64,000 nucleotides of DNA from contig NZ_FNXY01000011.1 of assembly GCF_900108855.1 (NCBI RefSeq), forward strand, positions 124,001 through 188,000. Direction: 5' to 3'. This stretch comes from Dyadobacter koreensis (lineage in GTDB: Bacteria > Bacteroidota > Bacteroidia > Cytophagales > Spirosomataceae). Position numbers and translations under genes: made by a program. Under the pieces are notes generated by a model, which saw nothing but the letters and a program-made list of their open reading frames with translations, was not told the DNA's origin and did not search any database. Positions 1-9,236 of this stretch are shown here, piece after piece (position 1 is the stretch's first letter; each line of letters opens with the position of its first letter).

Positions 1-1176
1 TTTACATTACAAACCGATTATCAAACACCTATCAAGAAAAATCAGCTTCTCGAATTTGGCGCAAAAGGAATTTTCCGGACTGTCAATAGTGAGTACAAGT
101 ATCTGATGGCTGGTGAATCCGGTGATTTTACGGTAAATCCGGATAATCCATCAGGCGCTTTGAATTATAATCAGAACGTTGCGGCAGGTTATGCATCCTA
201 CACGCTTACAACGAAAAATAAATACACATTCAAGTTAGGAACTCGGTATGAGTATACCGGCATCAATGCAGATATGGGAGCGGAGGGAAAAGTGAACATT
301 CCAAGTTACGGAAATCTTGTTCCAAGCATTAACGTATCTAAAAACCTGACGGATGCAACAACGATCAAAGCTGCTTATAACCGTAGAATTCAGCGTCCGG
401 GAATCCAACAACTAAATCCAAACGTTAACCTGGCGAATCCTCAAAGCATTAGTACGGGAAATCCGTTGCTTAATCCTGAATTGACGGATAATTTTGAAGT
501 GGGGTTGAGTACCAATATCAAAAAAACATATCTGAATGTTTCTGCTTTTGCCCGCAATACAAATAATTCCATCACGCAGATCCGCACAACGGTTGATACC
601 CTGGCCGGTGCAATTGTTACAACATTTGAGAATATCGGAAAGCAAAGTGCATACGGGATGAATGTTTTTGCCAATGTATATCTTACTTCAAAATGGACGA
701 TAAACGGAAGCATCGATCTTTTGCAATCGCACATGGAAGGCCAAACGGTTAATGAAGCGGGAGTTTCACAGCCGGTGAGTAATTCCGGTTTCAATTATGG
801 CGGTCGTCTGATGTCTCAGTTGTCGCTTAAAAAGGGCTGGGGATTGCAGGCGTTTGGTTTTTACCGCGGAAGAGAAGTGCAGTTGCAGGGAACGAGAACC
901 GGCTTTTATATGTATTCACTGGGTTTCAAAAAGGATTTTGCAAACAAGAAAGGAAGTATCGGCTTTGGAGCCGAAAACTTCCTGACTAAGGGTGTTAAAT
1001 TTACTTCTGATTTGAAATCACCGATTCTCGCGCAGTCAAGTCAGACTCAGTTATATAACCGTAACTTCAAAATTACTTTCAGCTACTCAATTGGAAAAAT
1101 GAGTTTTGATGCGCCAAAACGCAAGACGCGTTCGGTATCAAACTCGGATGTCAAAGGCGGTGGAGAAAACAATTAG
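1..1176 (+). CDS. TonB-dependent receptor / outer membrane beta-barrel protein, C-terminal part
   Basis: The frame is open from the first base, so the N-terminal signal peptide, carboxypeptidase-like regulatory domain and plug lie outside the window. About 391 residues remain. They read as alternating amphipathic strands rich in Tyr, Phe and Asn, with the segment YNRRIQRPGIQQLNP that is typical of the Bacteroidota OMP_b-brl family of TonB-linked receptors. The last strand (KITFSYSIGKMSF) is followed by a basic, Ser-rich tail of about 20 residues ending in GGGENN. The protein should be an outer-membrane barrel importing or binding an unknown ligand; nothing here tells the substrate. A hairpin terminator follows the stop codon. 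Confidence 0.85.
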   Translation, partial: FTLQTDYQTPIKKNQLLEFGAKGIFRTVNSEYKYLMAGESGDFTVNPDNPSGALNYNQNVAAGYASYTLTTKNKYTFKLGTRYEYTGINADMGAEGKVNIPSYGNLVPSINVSKNLTDATTIKAAYNRRIQRPGIQQLNPNVNLANPQSISTGNPLLNPELTDNFEVGLSTNIKKTYLNVSAFARNTNNSITQIRTTVDTLAGAIVTTFENIGKQSAYGMNVFANVYLTSKWTINGSIDLLQSHMEGQTVNEAGVSQPVSNSGFNYGGRLMSQLSLKKGWGLQAFGFYRGREVQLQGTRTGFYMYSLGFKKDFANKKGSIGFGAENFLTKGVKFTSDLKSPILAQSSQTQLYNRNFKITFSYSIGKMSFDAPKRKTRSVSNSDVKGGGENN

Positions 1177-1201
1177 AATGATCGGGTAATGGAAATTTTT
1201 T

Positions 1202-1230
1202 AAGGGCTAGCTTTTCGGCTAGTCCTTTTT
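1202..1230 (+). terminator. Rho-independent terminator of the receptor gene
   Basis: The stem is AAGGGCTAGC paired with GGCTAGTCCTT (one G-T wobble) around a short T-rich loop, followed by a run of T. It starts 26 bp after the receptor stop codon. Confidence 0.75.
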
Positions 1231-1342
1231 ATTTACAACTGTAACTGCTCAGATATTTCTGATTTACCCGCTGAATACAAGTTAATTTCGTTATTTTTAT
1301 AATAAGTTAGTATATATTATAATTAAACAAAGTTAGCTAGTC

Positions 1343-2047
1343 ATGAAATGGTCCTTTGTTATTCAGCAAAAATTGAAGGCGACTTTACTTCTTGGTGGAA
1401 TTATGGTTGTAATTGTTTCAGGGACAATCGTTTCCCGCAGAAACATAAACGGAATTGACAAATCCTTCTCGTCCATTTATCAGGACCGGCTAATACCGGC
1501 GACAACAATCATTTATCTCACGGAAAACCTGTATGGAAAGCGTCTTTTACTGGAAAAATTTCTATTAACACCGCCCAGTGAAATGCGCAGTGAAAAAATA
1601 GCCGAATTGCTTTCTCAACATGACAAAAGTATCGATTCTTTGATACATTTGTTTGAAAAAACTTATCTGGTGGACCAGGAAGCCAATAGCTTGTCTGTTT
1701 TTAAAAACAGAGTTGATGAGTATGCGCTGTTAGAGAAGATGATACTTAATCTTTACAACTCAGGCCACCTGGAGGCGGGAAAGGAAATTTTTGAAGGGGC
1801 AGGTGCCAGGACTTTTCAGAGCACAATCAGTAATTTGAACGATCTGACAAAAATTCAATCTATTGTTGGAAAGGAACTGATCAAAGAATCGCAGGGAGAT
1901 TTTGCGAGTTATGCCATGATTTCATTTCTGCAGGTCGGACTGGCAATTGTCATCGGATTGATCATTCTTGTATTTATTCAGAATTCTCGGACGGTAAACA
2001 CACCAAAGGCGATGAAAGATAAGGGCCAGCATTTTCATTTGAATTGA
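1343..2047 (+). CDS. membrane protein with a chemoreceptor-like four-helix-bundle sensor domain
   Basis: The 234-residue protein has a membrane helix near residues 13-31 (LLLGGIMVVIVSGTIV) and a second near 192-212 (ISFLQVGLAIVIGLIILVF). The roughly 160 residues between them are helical and charged. This is the layout of a 4HB_MCP ligand-binding domain held in the periplasm by two membrane helices. It lacks the HAMP, kinase and methyl-accepting domains usually seen behind such a module, and only about 20 residues follow the second helix. It may therefore signal through a partner protein, or be a reduced sensor. Its neighbours do not suggest a partner. ATG at 1343 is the only sensible start. 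Confidence 0.7.
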   Translation: MKWSFVIQQKLKATLLLGGIMVVIVSGTIVSRRNINGIDKSFSSIYQDRLIPATTIIYLTENLYGKRLLLEKFLLTPPSEMRSEKIAELLSQHDKSIDSLIHLFEKTYLVDQEANSLSVFKNRVDEYALLEKMILNLYNSGHLEAGKEIFEGAGARTFQSTISNLNDLTKIQSIVGKELIKESQGDFASYAMISFLQVGLAIVIGLIILVFIQNSRTVNTPKAMKDKGQHFHLN

Positions 2048-2087
2048 AACAAAAATAGCCAGGAAATTTCCTGGCTATTTTTGTTTC
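2046..2087. terminator. perfect 42-bp palindrome, bidirectional terminator
   Basis: GAAACAAAAATAGCCAGGAAA is followed immediately by its exact reverse complement. The A-tract and T-tract flanking the GC-rich core make it a terminator in both directions. It begins inside the TGA stop of the plus-strand gene and ends 13 bp before the end of the convergent lipoprotein gene. Confidence 0.85.
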
Positions 2088-2100
2088 AATGTATATACTC

Positions 2101-2652
2101 TTACTGACCAACCTTACGGCCCTTCAAAGTTTCACGCTGATTGTTCACCTGTTTCAACAAATCCTTATTTACAAAAAGACGGCTGCCATTTCCTGCCTGC
2201 AAATCAAACGTACGTTCCTTGTACGAGAATTTGTTGTTAGGCAATACATCAAGGAAGTAATTTTGACCGCTCAAATTAAACTGCATACCTTTTTTATCCT
2301 GCTGTGTATCGTCCCATGATACATTAATTGTTCCGCTTGCGGAGCCCAGAGAAACACCCGGAGTGAAGGGACGGACGTTGATCGTCTGAATACTTTTTCC
2401 GTTGCTGATACTGATCTGTCCTTCAGGATTTACTTTGATATCATTAGGGTCCGAGACTTCGCGACGGATCGTAATCGCTTTGTCATTGAAAAACTGAACC
2501 TTGCTCAATGGAATTCCTGCGCTTTCAAGATCACGACGCAAATCTTCTGTAAACACAGTGTAGTTAGTAAAAGGTATAGAATTCGTGGTGGTACAGGCTG
2601 ATACGCCAACGAAAAGTGCCAGACCGGCAAAAAGTTTTTTAATTAGATTCAT
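2101..2652 (-). CDS. hypothetical lipoprotein
   Basis: I place the start at the second ATG (2652), not at 2673. From there the protein opens with MNLIKKLF, a hydrophobic stretch and the lipobox VSAC (Cys20), a clear type II signal peptide. The mature part of about 163 residues is polar and beta-rich. It contains a region on activation of an imperfect repeat type (TINVRPFTPGVSLG, TINVSWDD) and a Lys/Arg-rich end. I do not recognise the family. It probably sits in the periplasm or outer membrane. It is a single-gene unit sharing a terminator with the convergent gene. Confidence 0.75.
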   Translation of the reverse strand: MNLIKKLFAGLALFVGVSACTTTNSIPFTNYTVFTEDLRRDLESAGIPLSKVQFFNDKAITIRREVSDPNDIKVNPEGQISISNGKSIQTINVRPFTPGVSLGSASGTINVSWDDTQQDKKGMQFNLSGQNYFLDVLPNNKFSYKERTFDLQAGNGSRLFVNKDLLKQVNNQRETLKGRKVGQ

Positions 2653-2787
2653 GGGTTGTAATTCGTGTTTCACTATTAACTAAGTCTCAAAATCTTCACG
2701 CTTCTTTTTCATGTAGAGAACGCAATATTACTAAAAAGCCTTGCACTAACCAACTCGAAATATACTTCTCTATTAATCGGAAAGCTG

Positions 2788-2811
2788 CTGACAATCTGTC
2801 AGACATGTCTG
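2788..2811. promoter_or_regulatory. two overlapping palindromes upstream of htpG, candidate operator
   Basis: CTGACA-ATC-TGTCAG (2788-2802) overlaps the perfect 12-mer CAGACATGTCTG (2800-2811). They lie 90-113 bp before the htpG start, in a 227-bp gap with no gene. Palindromes of this size suggest a dimeric regulator binding site, perhaps for stress control. No regulator is encoded nearby. Confidence 0.4.
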
Positions 2812-2900
2812 CTGATAATTCTTATTGGAACGCAAATTTTTATGTGGTATTGCAAAGCAGAAAATAATTCTAAAATATAAATTCAATAAACAGAAAAATT

Positions 2901-4739
2901 ATGGAATCAGTGATTCAGGAAAAAGGAAATCTTAGCATTCACACCGAAAACATATTTCCGATTATTAAAAAATTCCTTTACTCGGACCACGAAATATTTT
3001 TGAGAGAATTAGTTTCAAACGCTGTCGATGCAAGCCAGAAAATTAAAAAGCTTGCTTCTTATGGCGAATTTAACGGAGAGCTGGGAGACCTGAAAGTGAC
3101 TGTGAAATTGGATAAAGAGGCCAAGACAATCACTATCAGCGATAATGGTATCGGTATGACTGCCGATGAAATAAAAAAATATATCAATCAGATTGCTTTT
3201 TCCGGAGCCACTGAATTTGTTGAAAAATATAAAGACAAAGGTGAAGATGGAAAAGGCGACAAGGGAATTATCGGTCATTTCGGTCTTGGATTTTACTCTG
3301 CTTACATGGTGGCGGATAATGTTGAGATCATCACAAAATCTTACAAAGAAGGTTCGGAAGCTGTTCGCTGGATATGTGACGGATCGACAGAATATGAATT
3401 GACATCGGCGGAAAAGGCGGAACGTGGGTCAGATATTATTCTTCATGTAGCAGCTGACTCTGAAGAATTTTTGGATGAAAACAGGTTAAGAGGAATTCTT
3501 GAAAAATACGGTAAATTCCTTCCAATTCAGATTGAATTTGAAGATAAGGTGATCAATAATCCGAGTCCGATCTGGACAAAAAATCCTTCGGATCTGACAG
3601 ATGAAGATTATCTTTCTTTCTACAAAGAACTTTATCCGTTCAGCGAAGATCCATTGTTCTGGATTCATTTGAATGTTGATTATCCTTTCAATCTGACGGG
3701 TGTTCTTTATTTCCCGAAACTGAAAAACGATTTCCAGGGGCAGCGTGAAAAAATTCAGCTTTACAGTCGTCAGGTATTTATTACGGATGAAGTAAAAGAT
3801 ATTGTTCCTGATTTCCTTCAATTATTGCATGGTGTGATCGATTCTCCGGACATTCCGTTGAACGTTTCTAGAAGTTATCTTCAGGCAGATGGAAATGTGA
3901 AGAAGATCAATGGTTATATCACGCGTAAAGTAGCTGACAAACTTTCAGAAATCTTCAAAAATGACCGTGAAGGATTTGAAAAGAAATTTGACGATATCGG
4001 GTTGTTCGTAAAATACGGAATTATCAGCGACGAAAAATTCTATGACAAAGCGAAAGATTTCTGCCTTTTGAAAAATGTTGACGGAAAATATTTCACATTC
4101 GAAGAATACCGTGAAGCGGTAAAGGAAAACCAGACTGATAAGAATGATACGCAGGTTTGGTTGTATACTACCGATGTTAAAAAACAAGATGCCTTCATTG
4201 AGTCAGCAAAAAAACGTAGCTATGATGTGCTGGAACTAACCAGCGTTATTGATTCTCACTTTATCAATACGTTGGAGCAGAAAGTAGAAAAAATCCAGGT
4301 AAAACGTGTCGACGCGGATACGCTCGACAAACTGATCGAAAAAGATATCACGCTAGAAAGCATCATCTCAAAAGAAGAGGAAGAAAAAGCTCAGAAACTT
4401 TTTGAAGAAGTGGTAAACAGCAAGGCAGGAACGGTGAAAATTGAAGCAATGCCGGTTGACGAATTACCAGTTGTCATTACTTTTCCTGAATTCATGCGTC
4501 GTATGACGGATATGCAGGCTTCCTCAGGCCAACGTTCAATGTTTGGAGACATGCCGTTGATGTACACGATTTCTGTCAATGCCAACCATCCGGTTTTAGG
4601 ACGTATTCTCAGTACAGAAAGTGAAGACGAACAAAAAACACTTGCAAAACAAGTTTATGATCTTGCTTTATTGTCACAAGGATTATTGACAGGCAAAGAT
4701 CTGACGCAATTTATTCAGCGTACCGTAGTGAATCTATAA
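2901..4739 (+). CDS. htpG: molecular chaperone HtpG (Hsp90)
   Basis: The 612-residue protein matches bacterial Hsp90 in length and order. The N-terminal GHKL ATPase shows ELVSNAVDASQKI with the catalytic Glu and Mg-binding Asn, then ISDNGIGMT and GHFGLGFYSAYMV, the ATP lid. The middle domain has the conserved NVSRSYLQ with the catalytic Arg that completes ATP hydrolysis. The C-terminal dimerisation domain follows, without the eukaryotic MEEVD tail. It acts in the cytoplasm as an ATP-driven clamp for client proteins, mainly under stress. It is monocistronic, with a long upstream region containing two palindromes and a strong terminator behind it. Confidence 0.98.
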   Translation: MESVIQEKGNLSIHTENIFPIIKKFLYSDHEIFLRELVSNAVDASQKIKKLASYGEFNGELGDLKVTVKLDKEAKTITISDNGIGMTADEIKKYINQIAFSGATEFVEKYKDKGEDGKGDKGIIGHFGLGFYSAYMVADNVEIITKSYKEGSEAVRWICDGSTEYELTSAEKAERGSDIILHVAADSEEFLDENRLRGILEKYGKFLPIQIEFEDKVINNPSPIWTKNPSDLTDEDYLSFYKELYPFSEDPLFWIHLNVDYPFNLTGVLYFPKLKNDFQGQREKIQLYSRQVFITDEVKDIVPDFLQLLHGVIDSPDIPLNVSRSYLQADGNVKKINGYITRKVADKLSEIFKNDREGFEKKFDDIGLFVKYGIISDEKFYDKAKDFCLLKNVDGKYFTFEEYREAVKENQTDKNDTQVWLYTTDVKKQDAFIESAKKRSYDVLELTSVIDSHFINTLEQKVEKIQVKRVDADTLDKLIEKDITLESIISKEEEEKAQKLFEEVVNSKAGTVKIEAMPVDELPVVITFPEFMRRMTDMQASSGQRSMFGDMPLMYTISVNANHPVLGRILSTESEDEQKTLAKQVYDLALLSQGLLTGKDLTQFIQRTVVNL

Positions 4740-4756
4740 TTTTGATAACAGTAAAT

Positions 4757-4790
4757 AAAAAATCCGCTCTTCAGATGAGCGGATTTTTTT
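4757..4790 (+). terminator. terminator of htpG
   Basis: AAAAAATCCGCTC is paired with GAGCGGATTTTTTT around a 7-nt loop and ends in a T-run. It starts 17 bp after the htpG stop. Confidence 0.88.
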
Positions 4791-4808
4791 ATGCAGTGTT
4801 ATCAAAAA

Positions 4809-5342
4809 TTACTGTCTTCCCGAAATTAATTTATCCTTCAATATTTGCAGTTCCTCCCATTTGCCCTCTTTTGCCAACAGGGCTTGTCTTGGCCAGGAAG
4901 TCGGGTCGTGCATCTGAAAACGCGGGCCTGCATTTTTAAGGATATGAGAAATTCGGATTGGCGAAGTGTTTGCTAACTGCTCATAGGTATATATCCCTTC
5001 CTTATTTATCAGCTCCTCAATTTTCGGCCCGATTCCTTCAACCAGTTTTAAATTATCTGCTTTTTTAATGTCAGATGTTTTAACAACTGGCTCGATTTCA
5101 GGATATACTGTTTTAGAAGCCTTCCCAACCAATTGCTGGGATGCCTTGTATTCAATCTTTTGCAAACGGCAGTCTGCCAGGTCTAATTTTCTGTCTTCAA
5201 TTGCTTCACGTAGTACCCTTATACGTCCGCTTGTCATCAGACGCGCAAGAAGCCAGCCGGCTATGGCAGCAATAACCAAAAGAATTATTATTTCAGAAAT
5301 CGCGACAGGCTTGCTGAATGGATTAAGTTGTAAGAATATCAT
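4809..5342 (-). CDS. membrane-anchored helix-hairpin-helix protein (copy 1)
   Basis: The 177-residue protein has a membrane helix at about residues 15-36 (SEIIILLVIAAIAGWLLARL). A charged linker of about 60 residues follows, probably a coiled coil (REAIEDRKLDLADCRLQ). A helix-hairpin-helix unit (LKLVEGIGPKIEELINKEGI) comes next, and then a conserved tail with DPTSWPRQALLA. This C-terminal module is the HhH-type domain often attached to Bacteroidota membrane proteins and sometimes labelled L21-like. HhH units usually contact DNA backbone, but a DNA role for an anchored form is inference. A paralogue lies directly upstream, and an OmpA-like gene before that. Confidence 0.8.
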   Translation of the reverse strand: MIFLQLNPFSKPVAISEIIILLVIAAIAGWLLARLMTSGRIRVLREAIEDRKLDLADCRLQKIEYKASQQLVGKASKTVYPEIEPVVKTSDIKKADNLKLVEGIGPKIEELINKEGIYTYEQLANTSPIRISHILKNAGPRFQMHDPTSWPRQALLAKEGKWEELQILKDKLISGRQ

Positions 5343-5384
5343 AATGTGTTAGTTGTCTAGAATAAAAGATATCAAATGCCATGG

Positions 5385-5906
5385 TTATTCCACGCGGCCT
5401 CCGTTTAACTCGTCTTGCCAGGTCTTTAATCTGTCCCAGTCTCCGTTGGCAGCAAGCTCTGCCTGACGAGGCCAGGTAGCAGGATCGTGAACTTGAAAAC
5501 GGGAGTCAGAATTGGCAAGGATTACTGATATCTGTTCAGCGCTTTTCTGGCTCAACTGACGGAAGGAATAAATTCCTGCATCTTTTAAAACACTTTCTAT
5601 TTTAGGCCCGATACCTTCAATTACTTTTAAGTCGTCTTGCTGTATCTTTTCAGCAACCGGCATTACCGGAAGGACCTCGCGAACATTATTTACCTGCACT
5701 CGTTCATCAGCACTTTTTAGTACAATTTTCTGATCCTGGCAATATTTAAGATCACTGTCCAGTCTGGATAATTCGATCTCCATATCTGAAATCACGCTTT
5801 TTCTTGAAATGTAGCCGATGATATATCCGAGAATCAACGCTACGGCCAACATCAAAATGTGTTGCCAAAAGGCGTCGGGATTGGCAAGAGGATTTAATTC
5901 AAACAT
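5385..5906 (-). CDS. membrane-anchored helix-hairpin-helix protein (copy 2)
   Basis: This 173-residue paralogue of the next gene downstream has the same order. A membrane helix lies near residues 15-33 (ILMLAVALILGYIIGYI), a charged segment SDMEIELSRLDSDLKYC follows, then the HhH unit LKVIEGIGPKIESVLKDAGI and the tail DPATWPRQAELAANGDW. The two proteins even share the N-terminal LNP motif. The 42-bp gap between the genes and 29-bp gap to the OmpA-like gene upstream argue for one transcript. The repeat probably arose by local duplication. Function is unknown; a joint role with the OmpA-like neighbour in envelope organisation is inference. Confidence 0.8.
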   Translation of the reverse strand: MFELNPLANPDAFWQHILMLAVALILGYIIGYISRKSVISDMEIELSRLDSDLKYCQDQKIVLKSADERVQVNNVREVLPVMPVAEKIQQDDLKVIEGIGPKIESVLKDAGIYSFRQLSQKSAEQISVILANSDSRFQVHDPATWPRQAELAANGDWDRLKTWQDELNGGRVE

Positions 5907-5935
5907 TTTATAATGTGTTTATTAGATTTAATAAG

Positions 5936-6838
5936 CTATTGAACAATAATGGTAACCCTGCGGTTGGCACGTTTTCCTGCCGGACTATCGTTGGAAGCCT
6001 TAGGCTCTGCTTCGCCTTTTCCGTTGGTTATGATCCTGTCAGCAGGCATGCCCAGAGCTACAAATTTTGCTTTTACAATATTAGCGCGTTTTTTAGAAAG
6101 TTTAAGATTCCATTCTGCACTATCGTCACTATCCGTATGCCCGGTCAGCAATAATTTCTTATCATTATTATCAGACAGAAACTTTTTGGCTTCTTTCAGG
6201 AACTTTTCATTTTCAGCAGTTTTGATATATTCAGCACTGGCCGCCGGGAAGTAAAGATCCAGTGGTTTGAATATACTTTCATACTTCTGTTCATTGGCCA
6301 GATCGGTTTCGGTTACCGCAATACGTTTAGCAAAGGTAAAGTCTATCCCGCCGCTCATGGAGTCAGGATCGAATACAATGCCATCGCTAAGTTTCCCATT
6401 CAAAACAAATAAGGAATCAGGCAAACCTTTTCCGGTCAGATATTTTTTGATCCCCGCCGCGCGCGCTACACCCAAATTTGGGAAAGTAGTACTATTGGTC
6501 TCCTCAGAGGTGTACAGACCTGTGATTGTAATAATTTTACCCGGATTAGCAGCTGCGAAAGAGGCGAGTGAATCAATTTCGGCTTGAACGCCGGATAAGT
6601 TAGCATCTGCACCGGATTTGGCGAAACCGAAATTTCCTGGTGATTGAAGATTGAATTCAGTACCGTCAGCAATAGTTAACGGCGTAATTGAGATTGTTGG
6701 TGTGTTAGTGTCGGTATCTACCGTGGACGTTGAGAGTGGCGCATCGCATAGCTGCTTTATTTTACATACGTGCCAATAGGTTGAGCCTCCCATCCAGCCA
6801 ATAAGTAAAATCCACCAAAGTGTTTTGTTGTTTGACAT
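5936..6838 (-). CDS. OmpA-family peptidoglycan-binding protein
   Basis: The 300-residue protein starts with a hydrophobic segment (LWWILLIGWMGGSTYW), which may be an uncleaved anchor. The C-terminal third is a standard OmpA domain with LTGHTDSDDSAEWNLKLS, KKRANIVKAKF, GKGEAEPKASN and KRANRRVTI. These include the Asp and Arg that bind diaminopimelate in peptidoglycan. The region before it, about residues 60-170, has a second degenerate domain of the same fold (ITGLYTSEETNS), lacking the clear binding residues. It would tie the envelope to the cell wall. It is first in a three-gene unit with two HhH membrane proteins. Confidence 0.88.
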   Translation of the reverse strand: MSNNKTLWWILLIGWMGGSTYWHVCKIKQLCDAPLSTSTVDTDTNTPTISITPLTIADGTEFNLQSPGNFGFAKSGADANLSGVQAEIDSLASFAAANPGKIITITGLYTSEETNSTTFPNLGVARAAGIKKYLTGKGLPDSLFVLNGKLSDGIVFDPDSMSGGIDFTFAKRIAVTETDLANEQKYESIFKPLDLYFPAASAEYIKTAENEKFLKEAKKFLSDNNDKKLLLTGHTDSDDSAEWNLKLSKKRANIVKAKFVALGMPADRIITNGKGEAEPKASNDSPAGKRANRRVTIIVQ

Positions 6839-6937
6839 AAGTATTTAAGGATTAATTTATTAGTTGACTGGAATTTTGTCATTCGGTCACATAAATTTAA
6901 TCCCTAAATAATAGTTTCCAAGAAATATTTAAAGCAA

Positions 6938-6966
6938 AAAGCCCGGATAGTCAATATCCGGGCTTT
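6938..6966 (-). terminator. terminator of rho
   Basis: AAAGCCCGGATA is paired with TATCCGGGCTTT around a 5-nt loop, with A/T tracts on both sides. It lies between the end of rho and the start of the OmpA-like gene. Both are on the minus strand, so it ends the rho transcript. Confidence 0.85.
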
Positions 6967-6971
6967 CAGTT

Positions 6972-8885
6972 TTATCGGTTCATCGAGATCAGGAATTCCT
7001 CGTTGTTCCGGGTGCCTTTCATATGATCTAGCAAGAAATCCATTGACTCCATTGCGTTCATATCTGACATATGTTTTCTTAAAATCCAGACCTTTTTCAA
7101 TGTCTCTTTATCCAGAAGCAGATCCTCGCGGCGAGTCCCGGAGGCCATAACATCAATAGCAGGGAATACGCGTTTATTTGAAAGTTTACGATCCAGCTGA
7201 AGTTCCATGTTACCAGTTCCTTTGAATTCTTCGAAGATAACTTCGTCCATTTTCGAACCTGTGTCGATCAAAGCTGTTGCGATAATGGTTAAAGAACCAC
7301 CATTTTCGACATTTCTTGCAGCACCGAAGAATCGTTTTGGTTTGTGTAATGCATTCGCATCAACACCACCGGAAAGTATTTTTCCGGATGAAGGAACCAC
7401 TGTATTATAGGCACGAGCCAGACGTGTGATCGAATCCAGAAGAATAACCACATCATGACCGCACTCAACCATTCTTTTTGCTTTTTCCAGAACGATACTT
7501 GCAACCTTCACGTGGCGGTCGGCTTGCTCATCAAATGTCGATGCGATAACCTCCGCACGAACACTCCGCTGCATATCTGTAACCTCTTCCGGACGTTCGT
7601 CGATCAGAAGAATCAACAAAAATACTTCTGGGTGGTTACGCGTGATTGCATTCGCAATTTCTTTCAGGAGAACCGTCTTACCAGTTTTCGGCTGCGCAAC
7701 GATCATCCCGCGTTGCCCTTTTCCTATTGGCGCGAACAAATCAAGGATACGGGTCGAATATTGGTCAGGACGGCCGCTCAATCTTAGACATTCTTCCGGA
7801 AAAAGGGGAGTAAGATACTCAAAAGGAATCCGATCTCTGATTTCTTCAGTTGTTTTACCATTCACTGTTTCAACACGAAGAAGTGCAAAATATTTTTCAC
7901 CTTCTTTCGGCGGACGGATCTGGCCTTTAACCGTGTCGCCTGTTTTTAAGCCAAATAATTTTATTTGGGACGGCGATACATAAATATCATCCGGACTTGC
8001 CAGATAATTGTAATCCGCTGATCTTAAAAAGCCGTAACCTCCATCCTGCATAATCTCAAGAACTCCTTCATTGACGATCAAGCCGTCGAATTCACGGACG
8101 TAATTATTGTAATTACGTTTGATCTTATTTGATGGATCTTCTCTCTGTTGAGATGGATTGTTACTTGGAACGCTGCGTTCCGAATTTTCGGCTGGCTGCT
8201 GCGTTGGCCTTTCCTCGGAAGCCGTTACCGGATTATTTTGAGATGTTTCGGTATTGTCAGCTTGTGTGTTTGAATCATTTTGTGCAGGGATGTCGGTTGG
8301 TGCACTAACTTCTTCACGGCCCAAATCGTCACTTGTATCTCCATCCTCATCGTGTTGAGGGGTTGGGTCTATATTTTTTGAAAAAATTTCTTTTTTCGGA
8401 GCTTCAAATTTTTTCGCAGGTCTCTCGAAATTCCTAGCCGGTGCCTCACGTCGTGCTGAAGTCTCTGTTCTGGCGGGCGCTTCGCGGCGTACAGGATTTT
8501 CATTTGTTACGGCAGGAGTATCATTCTTTTCTACCGGAGCTTCAACAACTCTTGGTGCTGTATCAAAAAGTGGAGACTGAGTGCCGGCAGTAGTTTCCTT
8601 TCTCGGCTTTCCGGTACGAACGTTGATAGGTTTCGCAGGAACGGAAGTTTCGTTAGCTACTGTACGTCGAGCTCTTTTTTTCTTAGGTTCGTCGCCATCA
8701 GCAGCTTCAGCTTCAGTAACGGTATCAAGCGATGGCGCAGCATTTTGCTGTGCTTCCTGCTGGGCAATAATTCTAGATACTAGTTCTTTTTTAGGAAGTT
8801 TAGCATAATCTTGAATGCCAGTGTTTCCCGCTATTTCTTTCAGCTCAGACAGAAGCTTAAGGTTTAATTCATCAATTGTAAGCAT
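6972..8885 (-). CDS. rho: transcription termination factor Rho with a long disordered insertion
   Basis: At 637 residues it is much longer than the roughly 420 of E. coli Rho. Residues 1-45 are the Rho_N helical domain ([18 protein letters not shown]). About 210 residues of Pro, Glu, Ala, Asn and Arg-rich low-complexity sequence follow, including Arg-Arg-Glu-Ala-Pro repeats. The RNA-binding domain ([12 protein letters not shown]) is next, then the RecA-like motor with Walker [14 protein letters not shown], Walker [17 protein letters not shown] and [21 protein letters not shown], which holds the Q/R loop region. Rho is an RNA helicase that ends transcription. Such insertions are known in Bacteroidota Rho. 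It is monocistronic, with a 457-bp gap before it. Confidence 0.98.
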   Translation of the reverse strand: MLTIDELNLKLLSELKEIAGNTGIQDYAKLPKKELVSRIIAQQEAQQNAAPSLDTVTEAEAADGDEPKKKRARRTVANETSVPAKPINVRTGKPRKETTAGTQSPLFDTAPRVVEAPVEKNDTPAVTNENPVRREAPARTETSARREAPARNFERPAKKFEAPKKEIFSKNIDPTPQHDEDGDTSDDLGREEVSAPTDIPAQNDSNTQADNTETSQNNPVTASEERPTQQPAENSERSVPSNNPSQQREDPSNKIKRNYNNYVREFDGLIVNEGVLEIMQDGGYGFLRSADYNYLASPDDIYVSPSQIKLFGLKTGDTVKGQIRPPKEGEKYFALLRVETVNGKTTEEIRDRIPFEYLTPLFPEECLRLSGRPDQYSTRILDLFAPIGKGQRGMIVAQPKTGKTVLLKEIANAITRNHPEVFLLILLIDERPEEVTDMQRSVRAEVIASTFDEQADRHVKVASIVLEKAKRMVECGHDVVILLDSITRLARAYNTVVPSSGKILSGGVDANALHKPKRFFGAARNVENGGSLTIIATALIDTGSKMDEVIFEEFKGTGNMELQLDRKLSNKRVFPAIDVMASGTRREDLLLDKETLKKVWILRKHMSDMNAMESMDFLLDHMKGTRNNEEFLISMNR

Positions 8886-9236
8886 ACAGAAAATATACAG
8901 TAAAGAAAACTTTACCAGATGATTAATGGGATAGTGAATATAGATGGATAATGATGGGAGAACGCAGGTCTCGGGTCACGTGTTGGTCATTGATGCGTGA
9001 AATTCTATTTTTCTTGCGCAAGTCTAAACAGACCTTGCAATACGATAAACTAAGATGGATCAACTGGAAAAGTTCGCAATTTGTTGGAAATGAAGTGTGT
9101 AATTAAACTTATTGAGTATTTTTCTATCGTTAGTTTTGAGAGCTAACGAACGTTGGACTTACTGAATAATACAGGGGTGCTTTTTTAACTAAAACGAAGG
9201 TACAAAACCATTTAATAAAATGCAAACACAATGTTA
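8886..9236. other. gene-free region between divergent rho and coaX
   Basis: I see no convincing gene here. The region should hold the rho promoter and leader on the minus strand. It contains one short inverted repeat, TCGTTAG (9127-9133) with CTAACGA (9143-9149), which could be an operator or a small hairpin. Rho genes are often autoregulated in the leader, but nothing here proves that. Confidence 0.4.

Noticed and set aside
441-794. Long minus-strand frame within the truncated receptor
   Set aside because: It shadows the beta-barrel gene in another frame and has no ribosome site or family signature.
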